A stretch of DNA of 64,000 nt from Sabethes cyaneus (lineage: Eukaryota; Arthropoda; Insecta; Diptera; Culicidae). The stretch lies in contig NC_071355.1 in assembly GCF_943734655.1 (NCBI RefSeq), forward strand, positions 74,299,449 to 74,363,448, read 5' to 3'. The notes below the pieces were generated by a model. It was not told the DNA's origin and did no database searches. It saw nothing but the letters and a program-made list of their open reading frames with translations. A program made the translations under genes and the position numbers. Below are positions 44,211 to 57,219 of this stretch, in pieces (within the stretch, counting starts at the first letter, position 1; each line of letters begins with the position of its first letter).

Positions 44211-46787
44211 CACAGTGGGACGGAAAAAGACGGACATCGATTTTTGTGACGAAACTGTTAAAGATATCACCTTACTGTCTATTGCAAAGTTTCTTCGTTT
44301 TATAAGAACTTTCTTATAGAATTGGAAAATTAGGGCTTAAGGGGATAACAAAACAGATAGAAAAAATAACTTTTTAGTTTCAATCTTAATCGTCTTCGAT
44401 TGGTAAAAAACATTTGTAGATAATATTGTTTTGAGTAACTTCACTGAAGAAAAAAAGTGGCTATCTCTTAAGGGGAAAAAGTTACGGAGCTAAACTTATT
44501 GGTTTTTTCACATAGCTCTTTTATTTCAACTTTTATAAACATGAGATGTTCTGTAAAGTTGTAGACAAGAATATGTATAAATGATAGTGGGATTTCAAGG
44601 GCCAAATAAGTAAAGTGCATTTAAGTTTATCAGTTTCACAGCACTAAAGAACGTTTAAAATCGCACACATCTCATTTCACCTTAAATTAGCTGATTTCTT
44701 TCATATAAGGCCATTACAAATATTTTAAAAAGTTTTTCTCCCTTCGGTGTTGGGCCACTGAAGGGGGGGAGTCGAAAAAAAAACAAAGTGAATTTTTTAT
44801 TCGAGCAAAAAAAATTTGGATTTTAGGCATTTTTATTTTAACCCTCTAACGGGCAACATCGTAAAAACGATGCGATCGAGCAAATGATTACTTAATCATG
44901 AAAGTACACTCACAAGAAGCTCGAGTGTTGATTTTCATGGGAAAATATTTATCTGGAGGACCGCTAGGTATGAAATAGTCCAATTTCTCTTTTTAGTTTT
45001 TCATGCCTAACGCTCTACCCAAATATTTTTTCAGTCCAAATATATCACAAAATTGCAAAAAAGCATGTAAATTACTCATAGGAAAAATTTGAGATCGAAC
45101 ATTTTGTTCTAGATGTTCTTTGCATGCTAGAAACGTTAACTCAACTCGTATACTCATTTTTCAAATTTTTCAGGCTGTAGAGCCCACAGACAATTGATTT
45201 TATAAAAAAAATTTAACTCATATTTTTTTGCCCCCCGATTTTTCAAGCCAATTTCCAAGGGGGAGGGGCGGACAAAAACTTTTGATGGCGTAACATGGCT
45301 TATTACATAAACATAAAACAAATTTAGGCACGTTTAATTTGTTCTAGATAATCTTTTCTCTAAAAGTAAAAATTACGGAATAATCTTTTTACAATTCTCA
45401 TGAATTCTTTGTTTTGAAAGATGATAACTCCGGAGTGATTCGCGATTGGGGCTCAACTACAAATTGTAAACAAATCGTTTTATCACACCATCAGCCTTAA
45501 AAAGACTGATAATATCCTTGGCAAGCATCCTTTCTTCTGTTTTAATCGTTAGAATTATTTAAAACAAGTTTTTAGTAATGGGCGATAGAAGTGTTTGATC
45601 AAAACAAAAGACAGTTTGCAGTTTAGCCCTTCGCATTGTTATGAAGTGACAGGCTTATTTGCAAATCGTTTTGTAAATAGGCGATAGTAAAGAGCGAAAC
45701 TGCGCTGTTTCAAAACACAGGCGCATTGTAAACAGGCGAAACTAAATAAAAAAATCAAAACAAGGCGAAACAGGGCTGGGCGAATCTCATTGTCAAAATG
45801 CTTTGAGGCTCATTCCATGGGGTTCAACTATAAAACTTAGATTTTGAGCTTGAATGCACAAATTTTATGCAGTATTGTTGTGAAATTATAAGATTGATTT
45901 ATTCTACACCAATTTATGTCTTTAAACTTGACTTTTGTAACTTTTATTTAAATTAAGATTTGAAAATGTACTGGCAAATTATAACAGTGATATTTCTCAT
46001 TGTTCACACTTTGTTAGTTGCGCCCTTATCGCGAATCACTCCGGAACTCTTGAACGCATGGTCAGAATGTTGTAAATTGTTTCCAAAATGTCAAGAATTC
46101 TATTGTAAACAAACTTTTTATATTGTTCATTCAAAACAAATTTCATATATTGCTATGGTTCACAGGAGCGGCCTTTCTCGTTGGAGGGTTAAGTCTTCAA
46201 AACTGAAAAACTTAAATGCAGTTTACTCATATGGCCCATGAGATCCCACTGTCATTTATAAAAATTCTTATAGATAAAGAGTGGATGTTACGAAAAGATT
46301 ATAAGTCAGCTGCTACACTGTGCTACTGCCCAAGAAACACCCACTTAAAGTTTGCACTAAGAAAAGCAAAAAAATTTAAACAAGTTGAAAACCGGTAATT
46401 GTAGAGTATCCTCATATTCTACAAAAATATGCAAATTGGCGCTGTCTACAACTTTGCAGAATTTTTCATGTTTGTAGGGATTGAAATAAAAGAGCTATGT
46501 GATAAAAACCAATTTTAAGGGGGTACCCGTAAGTTTTGCTCCTTAATTTTTCCCCCTTAAGAGGTAGACACTTTCTTTCTTCAGTGAAGTTACTGAAAAC
46601 AATATTAGCTACAAATGTTTTTTACCAATCGAAGACGTTAAGCTTGAAACTAAAAAGTTATTTTTTCTATTTGTTGTGTTATCCCCTTAATCCCTAATTT
46701 TCTAATACTATAAAAAAGTTCTCATAAGTCGAAGAAACATCGCAGAAGACAGTAAGTTGATATCTTTAATAGTTCCGTCCCACTGTG
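44211..46787. mobile_element. Transib-like family II copy 2
   Basis: Same termini and long inverted repeats as 1896-3856: CACAGTGGGACGG left, GTCCCACTGTG right. TSD CGCCG (44206-44210) versus CGCCA (46788-46792). The uninterrupted target is visible in copy A as GAGCGCCGGGTC, which confirms the insertion point. It has extra internal sequence relative to copy 1 and a 615-bp nested insert (45430-46044). No transposase. Confidence 0.75.
45430..46044. mobile_element. Non-autonomous DNA element nested in family II copy 2
   Basis: Terminal inverted repeats are CCGGAGTGATTCGCGA and its inverse, flanked by AACT (45426-45429, 46045-46048). Copy 1 shows the empty site as GATAACTCTCGAATGC. The apparent 4-bp TSD fits few superfamilies; I do not assign one. 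The plus-strand frame 45960-46241 starts with a hydrophobic stretch but crosses the element border and is not a gene. Confidence 0.65.
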
Positions 46788-46812
46788 CGCCAGGTCAATC
46801 TACCCCATTGTG

Positions 46813-47040
46813 CGTCATGGCGATCACCACTTTTATATTTCAACTTGTAGGGAATTCGTCTCTCTCGAATGACCAGCGAATGGTCTTAGCACAACGGCGA
46901 AAGAGAACAGCAAGAATGCCATCCGGTCCAGGAGTATAAGAATGATTGATTTTCTTTGACGCTACATTTTAGCGGGCAAGATTTCGATGATATCCTTATC
47001 CTTAGCATTCGCACGCTTCTGCTTCACTCGTTGATTCTCT
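46813..47040 (-). pseudogene. jockey-like RT N-terminal fragment
   Basis: Minus-strand YTPGPDGILAVLFRRCAKTI and a following SFERDEFPTS block match the start of jockey-type RT domains. It lies between the Transib-like copy C right end and the 3' tail of the RTE copy. The RTE probably inserted into it. Confidence 0.6.
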
Positions 47041-49110
47041 GCTGTTACTTACTTTACTTAGGTGGCTGTGGGACAAAGCCTGTTGAACAAAGTTTCTCCA
47101 TGTAACTCGGTTGAGGGCTACCGCTCTATTCCTCGGACACCGAGTACTTTCCGCCAGATCTCGCTCCACCTGGTCTAACCATCTTGCTCGCTGCGCTCCT
47201 GGTTCCTACGTCTTGTTCCTACCGGGTTTGAGGCGAACATCATCTTTGCAGGGTAGTTGTCCGGCATTCTTGCAACATGCCCTGCCCATCGCATCTGTCC
47301 AGCTTTAGCCACCTTCTGGATACTGGGTTCATCCTCCGCCTCCATACTCCGTTATCCTGTACGCTGCCGAAGATCCTTCTTAGCACTCGTCGTTCGAAAA
47401 CTCTGAGCACTCGCAGGTCCTCCTCGAGCCATGGACAATGCCCGTAGAGAACAACCGGTCTAATAAGCGTCTTGTACGGGGTGCACTTTGTAGGGGGACT
47501 TAGTCTGCTCGACCGTAATTGCTTGTAAAGGCCACAGTAAGCACGACTTCCGCTGATAATACGGCTCCGAATCTCACGGCTGGTATCATTGTCCGCCGTT
47601 ACCAGTGAGCCAAGGTAAACAAATTCGTCGACTACCTCAAACTGTACAACATGCATGTACTTTGTTTTAGACGTATTTACCTTTAACCCAATCTTTTCTG
47701 CTTCGCGCTTTAGTCTGGTGTACTGTTCAGCCACCGCCACAGATGTTCTACCGATAATATCCATGTCATCGGCAAAGCAGACGAATTGACTAGATTTGTT
47801 AAATATCGTGCCCCGCGTGTTGATATCCGCTCGGTTCATGACACCTGTAGCGCTATGTTGAACAGCAGGCATGAAAGACCATCACCTTGACGAAGCCCTC
47901 TGTGCCATTCGAATGAACTTGACAATCCACCCGAAATCCGAACACCGCACCGTGTACCATCCATCGTAAATTTAATCAGTTTGATGAGCTTCCTGGGGAA
48001 GCTGTTCTCGTCCATGATTTTCCATAGCTCTTTCCGGTCGATGGTATCATATGCGGCCTTGAAGTCAACGAACAAATGATGCGTGGGAACTCTGTATTCA
48101 CGGCCCTTTTGAAGGATTTGCCGCAGTGTAAATATTTGATCCGTTATAGACCGACCTTCGACGAAGCCGGCTTGATAAGTTCCCACAAATCTGTTCGCAA
48201 TTGGTGATAGTCGGCGGAAAATGATTTGGGACAGCACTTTATAGTCGGCATTGAGAACGGTGATCGCTCGATAGTTCTCACAGTCCAACTTGTCGCCCTT
48301 TTTATAGATCGGACAGATCACCCCATCTTTCCACTCCTCCGGTAGCTGTTCCGTATCCCAAATTCTAACAATTAGTCGGTGTAGACAAATGGCCAGCTTT
48401 TCTGGTCCCATTTTAATAAGCTCCGCCCCGATACCATCTTTTCCAGCTGACTTGTTGTTCTTTAGCTGCATGATGGCAACCTTAACTTCGCCTATCATTG
48501 GGGCTGACACCTCTTCCCTATTTGTTGCACCGTCGAAATCGCTTTCCCCGCCGCCATGGTCCTCTGCCTGGGATTCAGGTGTTCGTCGAAGTGCTGCTTC
48601 CCCCTATCGGTCACCTCACAATCGTCCGTCAAAATACTGCCAGTCTTATCCCGACACATTTCGGCTCGCGGCACAGCCTTTGCGGGATCCGTTCAGTTTC
48701 TGGTAGAACTTCCGCGTTTCCTGAGAACGATGCAGCCGCTCCAACTCTGCATATTCCTGCTCTTCCAGGTAGTGCTTTTTCTCCCGAAAGATTTGGTTTC
48801 GCTGCATCTTCTTCTGTTTGTGTCTTTCCACGTTCTGACGAGTGGCACTGCGCATCTTGGCCACCCGCGCAGCGTTCTCCTCATCAATCACCCTACATTC
48901 ATCATCAAACCAATCGTTCCACTGATTCCGGGATATATGCCCGATGGAGCTCTCCGCTACACTGCTGATTGCTGTTTTGATAGTGTTCCAACAGTCCTCG
49001 AGGGGGGTTTTGTTCAGCTCGTTGTCTTCCGGCAGCGCAGCTTTGAGTGAATGCGCGTAGTTTGCGGTGACTTCTGGCTGCTTCAACCGCGCGAGATCTA
49101 ACGAATGTTC
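47041..49110 (-). pseudogene. RTE-clade retrotransposon, best-preserved copy
   Basis: On the minus strand: linker (49105-48646; NQWNDWFDDECR, ETRKFYQKLNG), RT (48510-47836; NNKSAGKDGIGAELIK, YRAITVLNADYKVLSQI, AGFVEGRSITDQIFTLRQIL, FVDFKAAYDTIDRKELW, GLRQGDGLSCLLFNIAL), then in a shifted frame FADDMDIIG near 47768, VDEFVYLGSLV and RVFERRVLRRIFG (47872-47240). The 3' tail has TAAGTAAAGTAAGTAA (47060-47045). The catalytic FADD is intact, but there are frameshifts near 48600, 47860 and 47260, and the endonuclease is missing. 5' truncation is usual for RTE. Not autonomous. Confidence 0.9.
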
Positions 49111-52100
49111 ATTTGCCTATATCAAGCTTGTACCCTTTTCTGTCAGTTTTCTTAATTGTCTTTTTTAAATTAGTTTGCCAGTTTCGTTGTTTAGTACCTT
49201 GAGCTCTAGACAATCACCGTACCATCAATCCCAAAATTGACGCACGATTATATGTATAATGTACAAGGTGCCTCCATCGATTCTAAAGAGAATGGAAGAA
49301 CGCATGGTTACTATTTTAATCTAAAATTTATTCGGAGAATAAAAAAACACAAAATCAAAGTTCTGATATGGTTAATGGTTTTATTATTTAAGCTTGTTCA
49401 AGAATTTTAATATTACATTTCTCCAAATTTGGTTCAGCAAGACAAAAGCTCGATGGCGTTGGTTAGACTATATTCTATGAAAATGAATTCTTATCTATTT
49501 TTTTGTCATGAACCAAAATATTCCTGCAGATGCAGGAACTTTCAAGATCGACCTTGGTCAAGCGATTAGTGCTCTACCATGCATAGTGAAAAGTTTTTTT
49601 TTTGCTCGATTATAGTTCTTTGCCGAAACTAATTAAGCTTATTAAACTTGTTTTTCAGCACTTTTTTCTCACCTCGCTTTGTTAGAAAACCAATGTCTTT
49701 AAACATCCCTTGGTATAACGCGGGTGTGGGGAGGAGGGGGGGGAGGTTTATTCGTCTGTACACCACCGCAGGAAATCCAACAAACAGGCTGTTCTGTTTC
49801 TGGTCTTTCAATTCTGGTTTTGCGTGTTAGTCACGCTAGATTCAGCCGGTTATTATTGTTATTCATGATGATAATGATGGCGGCGGTGTATAGTGGAGCT
49901 GTTGGTGTTGATGATGCTTATTATTATATAAGTGGGCTACTGCCGGTTGCGACCAGTCGTGTTTCTATAATTACACTTATAACCGGAATCCTATTCTCTC
50001 GTCGGTAAGGAATTCTTCGCTACAACTCCATGAATCCAAGCGCGATACAACCAAAGACGTCGTCGTCGTCATCGTCGTAGCCTGATTTCGGTCATCTAGA
50101 CCGCCCGTCAGTATGAATTATTTAGTTCTACTTTTCTAGACATTTTCGAATGTTAGTACGAAGAAAATATGGCGCTTGCGCTTGGGTGACAATTACTCAA
50201 ATTTTATTCCAATTTCCCCCACATGGTTTACCTGTACCGTGATGGGAGAAAATGAGTTCAATGGTCAGCTGGTTGCTTTCAAGCAGCTGGACGATAGCCA
50301 TCGAAACGGGGCCAATGTTTTTGCTTGGGCAGACTGGTGGACGCCATGCCATGACTGATGTAGTTTTGACCGCGGCGGAGAAAAAAAACCTAAAAAAGCA
50401 CCACGAAGAACATCGTTAACCTCTCGGTAGCTGATGGCCTCGGCGTAGGCAATTGTGTTGTGGGTACCAATTGGGGTTAACTGGTGCAATGAAGTGTGAT
50501 GATGGTTTCCGTTTTTTTGGCGTTCAGTAGCCAAAGAACCTTGGCCAAATGAGTTTTGACCATAAAATTGAAACTGCATTAGATTTTAACCTCGGAAAAT
50601 CGTCTGAGTGTCACTTAAAACTGTCTATTAATATTGTTTAGCTGCTCAATAGCACCCGGATTCGAAGCGCTGTACCGCCTAGACCTGGACGATGTAATTT
50701 GCGATTACATAGACCTTACACCGATCTTCCACCCCATTCCTTGTCGTCGTCATATACAGCGGAGAAAAAACTTTCGCTTTAAAGTCATAAACTAAAGTGA
50801 GTAAACCGTTTTTATAGAGGTATAAAAATATACCGTGACATTATCGCCTAACTTCGTCAGTCCGTGGTGATTACTGTAAAGGTAGAGTAACGCGGATTCA
50901 CCATGTTTTTGCGCCAGCCTGCCAGGCCGCGTCAGTGCTGTAACCATCTCCGAACCCCTCTCCGGTATATGCGCACGGCTCTCCGTGTCCGAGTGTTGAC
51001 ATGGAGATGAAATGTCGTAAAATTACGAGCGAAAGGATATTTCTGAGTTGCGAAGTAACGTACCGATTTTATGCCGCATATGTGCGCTTAATTTTTATGT
51101 GTTGGAAAACATGTGTAATTGCAGCATTAACGGCAACGATCTAATGCTTTTACCTTTCTTTAATGGCAATGATATAACAATCACTGCAAAAGTACGTCTT
51201 TTAATCAATGTGAATGTATTTTCTAAAAAAACGGCTTTTCATACGTCATATAAACTTTTAGTGGAGAAAAATTATGTTATAAATGGTAATAAATATTGAT
51301 TTTCTGATATTACTTATTTTCAAACAGTTATTTACAAATATCTTTATTAAAATATGAGGCTTACTTGGCAGTCTGTGAAGTATGAAATTTAAGTCTCTAT
51401 CGTGTGTTCAATCTCTTCAGTGCATGTACATTGTGACTGTTTATTTTGTTTGATAGTACGAAGCAGAACAGAATTTTCCTATGCCAAGAAAACAGTAGTG
51501 CGTTCAAAACGCACTAACTAAAACTAATACTACAGTTTAGCAGATAATCAGCTTCGTTGCATCAGCTGCTTGTTTGTTTTGTTTGTACACCGATTTCAAT
51601 TAAGATCATTCCGCAGACAATGTCTTGACGAAACACAAAACCCTGTCATAATGACGGACAACGCTCCGACAACAATATTTTGAAACACGCACACCAGCAG
51701 CAGCAGCAGCAAGAAGTGTGGAGCAGATAATTATTAGCACTTCTGAAATTATGCTCCTCAGCAGCGGCTTGACAAGACAATGGACGATTAGTCGAGATAG
51801 GAAAAAATATAAACCACGTCGTCAAAATAACACCGACAGCCGAGGGGTTTTTGCGTGCCATTCGAAATCGCTGGTTGGTCACCTGAAATTCGATATCTAA
51901 TTATACCTTCTCACCCCAAGTCGACTGTCTGATGATGACGGTCCAAGAAATGCGCTGTCTGAACTGGATTTCTGGTTTTAGGCGATCAACGAATGCTACT
52001 TTTACAGTGGCCTTGACTTTGTGGTAATTCGAATCCAAACTAGACTCACCCTAATGGCGTTAGTTTTTTTTTTCGTTGTTTAGTCGATTATTATCGTTAC

Positions 52101-52950
52101 CATCGCGGGGCGAATTTAACAAAGGTAAACCCCTCGCCAATTATTATATTAAGTTGACTAAACTGATTGATATTTACGTAACGCAAGGGGTATTGATTTC
52201 TATGACAGGTTGCAATGCACAGCTGCTGCAAAATCACCTGTGAGCTGGATGGAATGCTACCGTGTTGACCTATAGATGTGATCTGGTTTCTGGCCATTCA
52301 ATTGATTGAAATGGATATTTAATCCAGACAATCCACGCCATCTACGTCTGTCTGCACCAGCGTCTCTTGCTAATTTATAAGTCCGCACCGGAAACACGGC
52401 ATGGGATAAACATTTCAGTTGTTACTTTGTGTTGAAAGCTTAATACCTACCAGTTGGTGCACAATTGCTAGCAGAAAATTGAAAGGTTTGCAATTATATT
52501 CGGCCCCCAGTGGGGCTTTCAACACGTTGGGATCACCAACCGAAAGCCTTACACGCGGAGAGATCGTTAATTTTTGGCGATTTTCGTTGAAGTAGCATTT
52601 AGCAACCATTGTAGTAAAGCTGAACTGCTCTAATTTATGGTGCATTTGTTTTTTTTTGCCCGCGAATTGAAGGTACCAAGTTGAGACGATCAAATAGGCA
52701 GTTCAGTAAAAAGTAAAACCTACCAGTCTCGGTGTGTTTTGTAGATTCATGGCTGAAAATAAAAATTAACGACACACATACAAAATTAAAGTCTTTGATT
52801 TTGTTTGTATCCTATTTTATCAAGCGATTCCGTCAACATAAAGTTCCTAATACTTTAGGATAATATTTTTACAAAAGCCGTTTTTGTTTGGAGAAAAGTA
52901 TTGCTCCATTAGCGGGTCAAACAGATCGGATTTCGCCGTATTTATATTAC
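49111..52950. other. Mostly unannotated region
   Basis: 49255-49330 matches the dispersed repeat at 25595. Microsatellite-like runs: ATGATGATAATGATGG (49865-49880), GTCGTCGTCGTCATCGTCG (50060-50078), CAGCAGCAGCAGCAGC (51696-51712). Small frames at 50176-50358, 50265-50579 and 51048-51299 have no recognisable domain. Confidence 0.35.
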
Positions 52951-54440
52951 TAGTTGAGCCCGAATCTTACGATCCGGAAAATATAAATGTCTGTTCGGAA
53001 TTCTGAAAACTGCGGATTCCATTAGCCAGTGTTTGCGAAGATGTTTAATCTTTGTATTAGTTCTACGAGTTCTTAAATTGCATAATATAGCTTACATATT
53101 GTACATAAAAGAGTCAGCCAGAAACTGAAACAAATAGTTTTTTTGCTCGCATTGGATTTTAATTTTATGAATAAAACATTATCTCCACTGTGCTGATTCT
53201 ATAGGTAGGCAAAATGGCTCTTTTGTGTGAGTGGCTCTGAACTGTCCATTGTCTGCCGCGAACCGATTCATATGGTCGGTGTCAGACAGAACCGAACAAT
53301 CTTATCATCTTATAACTCTGGCTGTTCGCTGTCATTAACTCATTTTTTAAAATTTTGCGACTTGGTCCGGTCTGATTTAACACCGACCATATGACATCGC
53401 GACAAGCAATCGAGTTGAGCAGTCGACTCGAGGCAGTCGAATCAGGCAATCGAGTCAAGCAGTTGGGCGAGCAATCGAGTCGAACAGTTGAGTCGAGCAG
53501 TCAAATCGAGTAGTTAAATCAAGCAGTCTAGTCGAGAAGTTGAGTCGAGCAGTCGAGTCGAGAAGTTGAATCGAGCAGTCCCGTCGAGCAGATGAGTCAA
53601 ATAGAAGTCACGCAGTTGCGTCGAGCAGTCCAGTCGATCAGTTGAGTCGAGCAGTTGAGTCGAGTAGTCCAGTCGAGCAGTTGAGTCGGGTAGTCCAGTC
53701 GAGCAGTTAAGTCGAGCTGTCGAATCCAACAGTTAAATCAAGCAGTCGAGTCGAGCAGTCGGGTCAAGTGGCTAAGTCGAGCAGTCTAGTCGAACTGTTG
53801 AATCAAGTTGTCCAGTCGTCAGTTAAGTCGAGCTGTCAGGTCGAGCAGTTAAATCGAGCAATCGGGCTGAGCAGTTGAGTCGTACAGCCGATTCGAATAG
53901 TCCAATCGAGTAGTTGAGTCGAGCAGTTGAGTCCAGTAGTCCGGTCTAGCAGTTAAGTCGAGCGTCGAATCGAACAGTTAAGTCAAGCAATTGAGTCGAG
54001 CGGTGTAGTCGAGTGGTTGAATCAAGCTGTCCAGTCAAGCAGTCCAGTTGAGCAGTCGAATCGAACAGTCCAGTCGAGCAGTTCAATCGTGCAATTAAGT
54101 CGAGCAATCGGGTCAAGTAGTAAGTCCAACAAATGTGTCAAGTAGTCGAATCTAGTAGTTAAGTCGAGCATTCCAGTCGGCCAATCAAATCGAGTAGTTT
54201 AATCGACCAGTCCAGTCGAGCAGCCTAGTCAACCAGTTGGGCAATCGAGCAGTCCAGCAGTCAACCAGTGATTGAGGTGACTGAGAATACTACCCATTGC
54301 TACGAAAGCATGACGTCCTGCCAGGGGCCTGTTTTTAGTTACCGATAAGCGATAAGCCTCTTATGACGTTCTGTCAGAATCCTGGTTTTCGGTACAGACA
54401 TAAGCCTCTTATATAAATAGATAGATATAAATAGATGTCC
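52951..54440 (+). mobile_element. Element E copy 2, with expanded 13-bp satellite
   Basis: It starts ACTAGTTGAGCCCGAATC and ends GACATAAGCCTCTTATATAA plus an ATAGATAGATATAAATAG tail. Flanks of the array match copy 1 closely (CGACCATATGAYATCGCGAC before; ACTGAGAATAC and CCCATTGCTACGAAAGCA after). It contains extra sequence at 53180-53330 not in copy 1. Confidence 0.6.
53397..54268 (+). repeat. 13-bp satellite array, long allele
   Basis: About 870 bp of tandem 13-mers; clear runs are CAGTTGAGTCGAG and TAGTCCAGTCGAG near 53640-53700. Units vary at positions 4-6, and a few have lost or gained a base. Confidence 0.8.
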
Positions 54441-54673
54441 AGCAATGTAAAAATGTATTCAGAGCTGGCGAATACGAAAAGCAATGCGACACATGAGCGG
54501 CAAACATAATAATACTGTCGAATTCTGGGCTGTGTCCGCCGTCACAAAATTTGACTTATAACTACATTACTTACCCTCGGAGGGTAGACTATGTAGTATG
54601 ATGTTCGACACCTAATATGTATCTCTTTATTGGCGACGCACTATGGGGCAGAACCCGAAAAAGCTCGGACAAA

Positions 54674-55327
54674 TCTAATCTAATCTCTAATCTCACACTA
54701 ACGCAGCCAATTCTTGAAGGCATCCTGGAAAATGACGATTACTTGAATCAATCATTTTTCTTGTCAACGGCCAGGCCAACTGCGCAGCATGTACCGCAGA
54801 GAGAATTCCAAGGAATCAAGTGGAACCAGAAAAAATATCTAATTCCATTAAACTCCTTGAAATCAAGGGGAAGGAAGAAAGCGTGGACCTCCCGTACCAA
54901 ACGCTTCCCGTATACATAGATAATGATTTATTTACAATCGTTGGGAGTATCTTTGCTAATAAAGGTTAAGTGATACTCCGGACCCTCAGGGATGAACTAA
55001 TGGTATTTAGACCAGAAGCAAGGCTGCAATTGGCCAAGGATATAGCGCCTTATTTCGCTCTCTGAAAATAGATTAGTTTGCCAAAAATATTAGTTTAAAT
55101 CATATAATACTTAAAAATAAAGTCGTGTGGTTTAATGGTTGCCTAAAACTACAATTGTAAGGTTAGGAACTGAAAACCGCACGACCCCGCACCTCCTAGC
55201 TTGGCTACTCAATTATACAAATTGAAGTATTTCCAGGTATGGCCACGTGGAGGCGCTAGGTAGGGGCTTGGGATGGCTAGAGCTATGTTGGGCGCTTCTT
55301 CCTAGTTGCCTTCCCCATTTCATACCC
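54674..55327 (-). mobile_element. Retroposon D, copy 3
   Basis: An uninterrupted 654-bp copy. It is flanked by a 38-bp direct repeat starting ACGCACTATGGGGCAG (54636-54673 and 55328-55365), a long target-site duplication. On the minus strand it ends in GATTAGAGATTAGATTAGA, a tail-like repeat. A plus-strand open frame (54617-54919) starts outside the element and is not conserved in function. Confidence 0.65.
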
Positions 55328-57219
55328 ACGCACTATGGGGCAGAACCCGAAAAAGCTCGGACAAAACCTCAAAATTTTTATTTGAGATATTCTATGAAAC
55401 TTAATATTCTACGTATAGCAGACACATAATCTATAAGAAATATACATAAATTGTTTTAATAAGTGTTTTTTCAATAGGCATTAAAGAAGGTGAAACACAG
55501 TGTAAATTTTTTTTGGAAAATGAAAAAATAAATATCATTTAATCTTTTAGTATCTGGCTACCATGCTGCTTAAAATTCTATACTTTTAAAGGACAATTCA
55601 CATTAAAGGGATTATAAACTAATAGTTTAGGTGATATTAGGAAAGATTTTTTAGATTTTAGATTTTTTTACTTTGTTCTGACGAAGTGTTTTAGAACAAA
55701 AAATTTGATATTTTTGTCAATTTTCAATAGTGTGTAGAAAAAGATTTCCACAGTTTTCCGCTCTGACACTGCCATAAAATCAACATTCAGGGTGTTAACT
55801 AGTAATAAGCAAAAAATTAGCTGCTACTAGTTGCGATGTTCGGAGATATTAAAGTTTTCCGAATGCATGTTTCCGGCATTTTAGGCTGCAAATTAGTAAA
55901 TGCGCGCGCCAGTGCAAAGTTCATTTCTGCTGTACGTTAAATAGGCATGCTTGTGTATGTAAGACACAGCATTATTATCGTTATGAGATACATTGGAGTC
56001 GATAAGGGGAATTCAGGATATTGTAAAAGCGACCACTTAACAGCTTTTTCCCAATTAGCTCTGTTTCAAGTCAAATTGGCAATAGAATATATTCGGTTGG
56101 ATTTTCAGCTCGATTGAACTAGCATCCATTTTGTTTATTTAGAGTCGAACTTGCTGATACGTGTTTGCAAGATAAACAGATTGCTATACTCTGTCAGTTA
56201 CTTGTTATTTTTGTGCCTTCTGCCAGGATTTGGCTGAGGCCGATGACAGCCTATCTCGCCACTCATATCCTTTTGCTGCGTACGGCCAAACTAATGAATT
56301 AAAAAAATTGCATGCATGCACTAAAGCAGATAGTAGGGTAAGTTAACCTATATAGTAAACCCTCTACCTGTAATGGACCCTCGGATAAAATTCGGTAATT
56401 ATTACATTATACTTCTTATTTCTGAGGATATATGGCATTAAACAGAACGTACTAAACATAACACACATTTGAGTTTATAAAATTTTAGCTGCATTTTATT
56501 ATTAATGCTTTAAAATTGACGTTTTCAACAATTGATGAACTTAAGTGAGGGTCCATGATATACAATGCAAAAAATGTCGCCATTACCGAACTCTCTCCAT
56601 GCAAAATACACTAAAATTCCTATAATGGACCCGGTCGTTATTTAATTGTAAACCACAAGGGTCCATAAAAGGAAAATAGACATTCCAATCTGTTTTAAAA
56701 AATATGCAAAATATAGAGATTTGCAGCAGAAATTGTCATATTTAGGCTTATTTGAAAGTTACTAATATTGTAAGGGCCATTGGTTGGGTGTTTAGCGTTA
56801 CGAGTTCAAAATAATTTATAGAAAGGTCCACAAATGGTTGATTTACCCTATACCAGAATAATAATACTAAATTACTCTTGATATACAGATTGTGATAATT
56901 TGTATAGGAGGTCGTCAGACTACCAATTTCGACTACATACTTAAAAAAATGTGTTTGAGTATTTAAAATATTTATAACTTGATTCCCGTAAGTCCTACAA
57001 TTTTTGTATGTTCAGTAACTTTACGTAACTTTACAGGACAAACAACTTTTCTGAAGACACAATATTTCTATAGTCATTATTTAAAAAGTTAGATCTCAAC
57101 GCCATTTATAGGAATAAAAATACAACTACTTAAAATTTACAGAAAGATGCAAAATTTTATAACAAACAATGTTGCTGAAGACAATAAAGCTCTACGAAGC
57201 ATATGAAAAAAGTTATGAG

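Larger units (their letters stand above)
43946..46812. mobile_element. Transib-like family I copy C, deleted, split by family II copy 2
   Basis: 43946-44210 matches 7590-7858 of copy A, and 46788-46812 completes its right end (CCCATTGTG, inward CACAATG, the textbook Transib heptamer). The left part is missing: after CACTA the sequence jumps straight to the internal AATATTTATAACTT. Flanks CGGCG and CGTCA do not match, and the flanking genes differ (ITmD37E left, jockey right), so one border is rearranged. Confidence 0.65.

Noticed and set aside
45960..46241. Small secreted protein (hydrophobic N-terminus)
   Set aside because: The frame starts inside one transposon and ends in another, crossing the 46044 insertion border; no conservation could be argued.
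48389..49050. Plus-strand genes of 105-164 codons
   Set aside because: They are antisense shadows of the minus-strand RTE linker and RT.
50176..50579. Possible exon on either strand
   Set aside because: Open frames of 60-104 codons without domain, splice context or codon bias that I can judge.
53397..54268. CRISPR array
   Set aside because: The repeats are contiguous 13-mers with no spacers, and the organism is a eukaryote.
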